The position numbers and the translations under genes were made by a program. Shown one piece after another: positions 59,159 through 64,000 of a stretch of DNA of 64,000 nucleotides. The notes beneath the pieces are model-generated. The model was not told the origin of the DNA and did no database searches. It saw only the letters and a program-made list of their open reading frames with translations. Numbering within the stretch: position 1 is the first letter of the stretch; each line of letters begins with the position of its first letter. The DNA comes from Acanthamoeba lenticulata (Eukaryota > Discosea > Longamoebia > Acanthamoebidae): contig NAVB01000910.1 in NCBI GenBank assembly GCA_002179805.1, positions 1 to 64,000 on the forward strand, in the 5' to 3' direction.

Positions 59159-61887
59159 ATGGAACAAGCGATCACATGCAGGTTCACAGAATTATCTCTA
59201 CCCAATTGATTGCATATCATTTTAATCGAAATAAGAAAATCTGAAGACGAAATATATATCCATAATTATTAATATATTTTAATAACTGTTTTACCAAATT
59301 AAAATACCACATACGCGTACACGAGAGCATGTTCAACGTGCTCACTGTTTAGCAATGCATCCTTAACGTACCACATACACATACACAGTTCACTAACTAA
59401 CATTAAATTTGGTCAGATCACACATCAACAGTTTTATCAATTCAGCTATTCGGTGGAATTACGAGCTAAGGCCACAAGATCCTCAACCATTGCAAAGTCT
59501 TTCAATACCGCGAAGTATTCTGAATGCAGCTCTGGTTAATGCTGATAATATCACTGAGCTTAGTTACACCAACACTCACCAAAATCAATCCGCCATATCT
59601 TCAAGCAAGGCTCTTCAGCATGTTAATTCTTTAGATATAGATAAGATATTGTTGAAATCTTGTTGCTTACAAAAATGCTTACAACAATTCAATAATTCCA
59701 TAATTTGGGCATGTCATTTCAAATGGAAGAATATGAACCAAGCTGCCTCACGCCAATGGTTAAGAATTATTATGGAGCATCAAAGTGCCACAATGAGATA
59801 TTTCTTCATTGAACACCAAGTACATGTTCTTGTTTGTTTTATCTTATGGATTAATTTTAACTTGCACATAGCTTGTTTGCAGAACAGCCTTCATGAATGC
59901 CTATGGTATATCTGAAAATAAAATGTGTAACTATGCTAGTGAGGTAAGTTTCCATCGCGGCCGTATGATGTCTACTGCTGCATCTTATGCAAATGCCTGG
60001 ATCAAAGACTACACCGACATGGTACGTTATCTTAAGCTATGCTGCCACGTACGTGTATGCGGTCTGTTGACAGCTTTTTCACATATATGTTTGCGATCCC
60101 TTCTACTAAATATTGTCAACATTTTTGAATGTTTACGTACTGATGTGGCCCACGTACACGTACGCGGTACGTGTAGTCATACTATAGCGCTTGACAGTAG
60201 TTTGTAATTCTCATCTTATATACGTTACAGACTTAATTAACATTGACAGTATGGCTGCCATGCGCCTAATTCCTACAAGATCTACATGCCTATGATTATG
60301 ACAAGGGAACACCTTTACAAAAAATATAATGCTGCTATCCGTGAGATCACCTACATCACCAGTCATCCTCTGAGCATATCCCAGTTTTGTCAGATATTCG
60401 CCACTGAGCACAAGCATGTTAAATTTCCACGCTTCTGTGTATTAGGACAATGTACTGACTGTGCTAAATCAAATGATCGTTTAAACAATGGACGTCTTTC
60501 AACAATGGAACGAATTCAGCTAAAGCAGAGAAAGTCTGAACATTTAAATCTGGTAAAAGCTGAACGAGGAATTTATCATCTACACCAGCGACAGGCACTT
60601 AGTGATAATGGAATTGTTTCTGTTATTATGGATGGAGCAGCAGATGTAATTCTCCCATATTTGGTTCCCTTACCTAGTGCATGGAAGGATCTGCACCTTT
60701 ATAAACTCGCTGTTTACGGAATCATCAATCATGGTACACAAAAACGCTCAATTTATTTACATCATGGACAGTTTGGATGTGGTCCTGATTTTGTGCTGTC
60801 TCTTCTTCATCATCATTTATCTACCCATTTCTCCAATCATCCCACTGACTGCCTACCACATATTTTGTTTTTACAAATAGACAACTGCAGTTGGGAAAAC
60901 AAAAACAAATACATGCTGGCTTACTGTCATTGGCTGGTTCATAATAATGTGTTCAAAAATATCACAATGTCATTTCTACCAGTGGGCCATACGCATGAAG
61001 ATATTGACCAAATGTTTTCAACTTTCCGTATTGGTATGGCATGTAACCCAAGAGTGTTTAGTGTTGATGATTTTGCAAAAGGAGTCAAAGATAAATGGTA
61101 TTCATCTATGCTACAACAACCAAGTGTACTCTATTTGGTTGAATCATGGGATTTTAAATCTTGGCTTGATCCTTATATCTGAGCTGTTTCAGGCACATCC
61201 AGACCTCATGTATTTTCATTTTGCTGGGAAGATAACTGTGCCAAATTATATACTAAATATTATCATTCCTCTAATTCTGAATGGATGGGACCTGTTCAGT
61301 TTTTAACGACTACACCAACCACTACTCCATTACCTAAAAATCCCGTTCAAGTGGATGCTGCTATGCTTAAAGATACATACACAGCTCTTAGCACGCTCAA
61401 CAACTCTGCAATTTATAAACAATCATTTGATGACGTGGTCTCAAAATTCAATAATCCTTCAGCTGAGATTCTACTTCGTCAGCCATTTCAATGGGTTTAT
61501 AATTATATTACTGACCTTACCACTGCTTCTTTTTCCCAGTTGGACTCAATTAATCCCCTATATGAAGCCAGCCTTGTTTTGATGGGAGATGCCACAATGG
61601 ACCTCACCAAGGAAAAACCTGATAAAGGCGCTATTGTTGCTGTTGCTGGTGAATCTGATGAGATTTGGCTTGGTGTTGTCCAGCGTACCACTCGCACCTG
61701 TATCTATCTGAACTGGCTGCAAAAAGGAGACGATGACATTTGGCAAAGAATGGATGGTGACGCTGACTTTGTTTCTTATTCTACTCTTCTTCATCCTGAT
61801 GTCGCCCTTGATCTTGACAATCGCATCAGGCCTTCTTTATGGTCTCGTCTTGAAATACTTAGAACAAAATGGTCTGAAGATGTATGA
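59159..61887 (+). CDS. DDE-type transposase-like protein of the AT-rich element
   Basis: Probable transposase. Exon 1 is 59159-59181 (MEQAITC plus AG), exon 2 starts 59417 (SHINSFINSAIRWNYELR), followed by SCCLQKCLQQFN, VCRTAFMNAYGIS, FPRFCVLGQCTDCAKSND, VSVIMDGAADVILPYLVPLP, HILFLQIDNCSWENKNKYML and VGHTHEDIDQMFSTFR. The D (IMDGAAD), D (QIDN) and E (HEDID) series plus the HTHEDIDQ.FS block match a widespread eukaryotic family I recall as DUF7869. The C-terminus has GESDEIWLGVVQRTTRTCIY. A TGA at 61180-61182 interrupts an otherwise continuous frame after SWLDPYI; it may be a nonsense mutation, read-through, or lie in a ~68-bp intron (GTGTAC at 61,122 to CAG at 61,190). Confidence 0.72.
59305..59388. 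repeat. element palindrome, pair
   Basis: Copies at 59305-59324 (ACCACATACGCGTACACGAG) and 59369-59388 (degenerate, TACCACATACACATACACAG), both inside the first intron of the transposase-like gene. Confidence 0.7.
60044..60170. repeat. element palindrome, pair
   Basis: Copies at 60044-60064 (CCACGTACGTGTATGCGGTC) and 60147-60170 (CCACGTACACGTACGCGGTA), both in one intron of the transposase-like gene. Confidence 0.8.
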
Positions 61888-62386
61888 ATTGGGTGCGTCT
61901 ATTTTATCATCTTTACAACTCACTGAACAAGCCGAATTTGGGTACCGCGTACGCGTACACGGTCTGGTTAATATATCAGCGTCAGCACCGCGTACGCATA
62001 CGCGGTCTCATTTTTTACCTGTGGCCCCCGCGATTTTTAAATTTTCTTCTTTTTGAAATAAACATCCAATTCGCGTCATCCACCTTTTCTGATAAACTCT
62101 AATTTATCCTTTTTTGGTTTTTTTGTCTTCAATCAAACAACTTACCTAATTTAAAATATTTATAATAAATCTCGTTTTATTTTATTTTTCTAAATGCATT
62201 TAATTTATTTTATGTAATTTTATTTTTGAACTTAATATGCATAATAAGCATGTAATATTATTTTCACTTACGTAAAAATGCTTGTATTATCAGTTTAATG
62301 TGGTTAAAATGCTTTTATATAAATCAAATGGAGGTTTATTGCCTTATTGTTAATTTTGATTCCATATTATTTCACCAGTCATTTTT
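61888..62386. other. right subterminal AT-rich non-coding region
   Basis: Beyond the palindrome pair this region is almost all A and T, with long T runs and no coding-like frame. It joins the transposase-like gene to the right terminal repeat. Confidence 0.5.
61942..62006. repeat. element palindrome, pair
   Basis: Best-preserved copies: 61942-61964 (ACCGCGTACGCGTACACGGT) and 61987-62006 (ACCGCGTACGCATACGCGGT), just downstream of the transposase-like stop, about 43 bp apart. Confidence 0.85.
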
Positions 62387-62414
62387 GACCTCTCATTTCA
62401 AATGAGCCCATGTT
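62387..62414. repeat. right terminal inverted repeat
   Basis: Exact reverse complement of 54776-54803 over 28 bp. GC content rises sharply directly outside it. Confidence 0.9.
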
Positions 62415-62432
62415 AACTGAGTCTCCTCCTTC

Positions 62433-63665
62433 TTGGAAGTCAAATTGGATGACTTTGGCCCCCTCTTTGACACCAATGAACTTGACCCAGCTGTCAAAGC
62501 CAGGGCATTCCACTCTGCCTATGATGCTATTTGTGAAGCCTGCACAGACATAGCCTCTGAAGTCTGGCCCCCCCCAAGAGACACTACCAAGTCTTGGTGG
62601 AGCGTCCCCTACCACTCCCCCATGGGCAGAGCCACTGGCATAGTTACCTGGGCCAAAAAAGCCATCTGTGCCACTTCCCTCATCACTTCCACCAGGAACC
62701 CACCTCCCCCAGACTGCCTAGAACAGCTATACCGCCATTGCCTCCCTAGGTGCCACCACGACCTTCCCCCTCCACCCCTCCCCTTGGCCCCCCCAGACTT
62801 GTGGTTCATATGGTCAGCCCTGGTCAAGCACTTCAGGAACACCTGGTCCAGGATCCTCTCCCAGGAGATAGGAGTGCGCAAGGCCAAGGCCAAGTACAAG
62901 TGGAACAGGTTCGTCAACAATGAGGCTTTCAAGAACTCCCACACCTTCCGCTGAGCCCTCTTCCAGAAAAAGACCTTTGGCCTACCAACCACAGTCAAAA
63001 TCAATGGCTCCATATCAGCTGACCCGACCCTGGTCAAGTCCGCCTTTGCTGAATGCCTGTGCATGGTGAGCACCCCCTCAAGAACCATCCCCCTGGGCAC
63101 TGATCAACCCTGTTTCACGTGCCAAACTGCCCTCAACCTGCGCTGGAACATCGCTGAAAAGGGTGCTGAAGCCACTGAGGCCTTCACCACTCCTGTGTCC
63201 TGTGAGGAGTTCCACTGAGTGCTGTCCAGGTGCAAACACTTCTCTGCTCCTGGCACCAACGGCATCAGCTATGATGCCCTCAAGATCCTCCCCCCTTCCG
63301 GTATCATTCTGGTGAAGCTGTTGGTGAACACCATCATCACCACCGACCACTGCCTGGACTTCCTCAAGACTGGTGAAGTGGTCCCGGTCTACAAGAAGGG
63401 CAACCACCTCATTCCCACCAACTACAGACCCATCACCCTCCTCAACACCATCTATAAACTGGCCACTTCCATCCTGGCCACCTGGTTCACCCACTTCATG
63501 GAAGTCACCAGAGCATGGACCCCTCTACAGGGCGGTGGGATCCCCTACAAGACCTGTAGTGCCAAGGCACTCACCATCTCCAACCTCATCACCACAGCCA
63601 AGAGAGAAAACCAAGACTTCCACATGTTCATCACCAACATCAACATTGATAGGTGCTGGCCGTAG
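62433..63665 (+). pseudogene. non-LTR retrotransposon reverse transcriptase, N-terminal part, decayed
   Basis: One frame of 411 codons with TGA stops at 62952-62954 and 63216-63218, ending in TAG at 63663. Reverse-transcriptase motifs are clear: APGTNGISYDALKILPPSGI, GEVVPVYKKGN and NYRPITLLNTIYKLATSILA are the fingers region of LINE-type RT. It breaks off at FITNINIDRCW, before the catalytic Asp-containing motif A would normally be followed by the rest of the palm. The frame is continuous apart from the stops, so decay is recent or the stops are unusual. The 5' end abuts the inverted-repeat element, so the retroelement was probably cut by it. Confidence 0.82.
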
Positions 63666-63667
63666 TA

Positions 63668-64000
63668 GGACAGGAAGTAGGAAAGTCACAAGACCATGGT
63701 CTGGAGCTTGGCTGGGCAGGCACTGGTCAGGTTGAGGTTGTCAATCCAGGCTGTGCCCATGACCATGTGTGGGGTCTCTGATGAGCTGGAGGAGGGGAAG
63801 CTGAGTTGGCCATCATGGAGCCACCTGAGCAGCATTTCCATGTACAGCACATATTTCCCCAGGGCTGCTCTGCAACCTTGTTTGGTGCCCTGGTTGATGT
63901 CAATGATCTGATGCAGGTGCTGCTCCCCTTTCTACATGTGAGCCTACCTCATCAACACCAATGCCTTTGGAGCGCTATCCTTCTCAGCCGACCTAGTCCC
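63668..64000 (-). pseudogene. reverse transcriptase palm fragment in antisense, truncated by window end
   Basis: Minus-strand text HLHQIIDINQGTKQGCRAAL, then LYMEMLLRWLHDGQLSF, and AWIDNLNLTSACPAKLQTMV, followed by TGA. INQGTKQGC and AWIDN correspond to the NxGxxQG and YxDD blocks of LINE-type RT, with a degraded YADD (first Asp kept). It lies head-to-head with the plus-strand RT part, so the retroelement is broken by an inversion or two copies meet here. The window ends inside it. Confidence 0.75.

Larger units (their letters stand above)
54776..62414. mobile_element. 7.6-kb AT-rich DNA transposon-like element with terminal inverted repeats
   Basis: Bounded by 28-bp perfect inverted repeats (54776-54803, and 62387-62414 in reverse). 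Inside, base composition drops sharply to AT-rich while host DNA on both sides is GC-rich, so it is a discrete insertion. It carries two divergent intron-containing genes (a DDE-transposase-like gene on plus, a ParB-like gene on minus), ~500 bp of AT-rich non-coding DNA at each end, at least 15 copies of a ~20-bp palindrome and an internal inverted repeat. It sits between a decayed frame and reverse-transcriptase sequence and so appears nested in an older retroelement. I could not find a clear target-site duplication. The boundaries are well supported; the class is inferred from the transposase-like gene. Confidence 0.8.

Noticed and set aside
62379..62615. Minus-strand frame ending in NMGSFEMRGQK across the right terminal repeat
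   Set aside because: Antisense to the RT fragment; the shared peptide at both ends simply reflects the inverted terminal repeat.

Overview
The window is nuclear DNA from an amoebozoan, almost certainly Acanthamoeba. It opens with an intronless 375-aa actin. Genes are packed tightly on both strands (intergenic gaps mostly 100-500 bp), coding DNA is GC-rich, and nearly every other gene is split by many short GT-AG introns. No rRNA, tRNA or CRISPR was seen.

From 1 to about 53,000 bp the window is ordinary, gene-dense host sequence. In order it holds: actin; a NUS1/NgBR-type cis-prenyltransferase subunit; a LisH-RasGEF; a secreted neutral ceramidase; a small secreted protein; a BORCS8-like lysosome-positioning subunit; a small probably mitochondrial protein; a RasGEF with two SAM domains and PB1; a FYVE-pseudokinase-WH2 protein related to PXK; a purple acid phosphatase fused to an extra C-terminal domain; an F-box/RCC1 protein; a pirin; a CDGSH iron-sulfur protein; an F-box/WD40 protein; a RhoGAP-RasGEF; a ubiquitin-like small protein; a PSI-domain membrane protein; a FERM-like protein; a multi-pass membrane protein; a CYP152-like P450; a PH-GRAM myotubularin; a P-loop nucleoside kinase-like protein; a four-hairpin CX9C (CHCH) protein; a BTB-BACK-SPRY protein; and a cupin. 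Signalling and endolysosomal functions dominate: three RasGEFs lie within 31 kb, alongside a PI3P reader (FYVE), a PI3P phosphatase (myotubularin), BORC, ceramidase and acid phosphatase.

From about 53,000 to the end the character changes. A GC-rich decayed reading frame (about 53,040-54,775) and reverse-transcriptase fragments (62,433-64,000) flank a 7.6-kb AT-rich block (54,776-62,414). The block is bounded by 28-bp perfect terminal inverted repeats. It carries two divergently transcribed, intron-bearing genes: a DDE-transposase-like gene on the plus strand and a gene with a ParB-like fold and an Arg/Ser-rich tail on the minus strand. At least 15 copies of a degenerate ~20-bp alternating purine-pyrimidine palindrome are scattered through its introns and intergenic gaps, mostly in pairs about 40-100 bp apart. 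Within it a ~52-bp inverted repeat brackets ~300 bp holding an exon-like stretch in the opposite orientation to the surrounding gene. I consider this element, with its own palindromes and a possible cognate ParB-like protein, the most interesting object in the window. The interrupting stop codons in the flanking decayed frames can all be explained by C:G to T:A transitions.

Exon models below were built by eye from GT-AG boundaries, reading-frame phase and family alignment from memory. Outer coordinates are given; internal splice sites are stated where the phase was checked.
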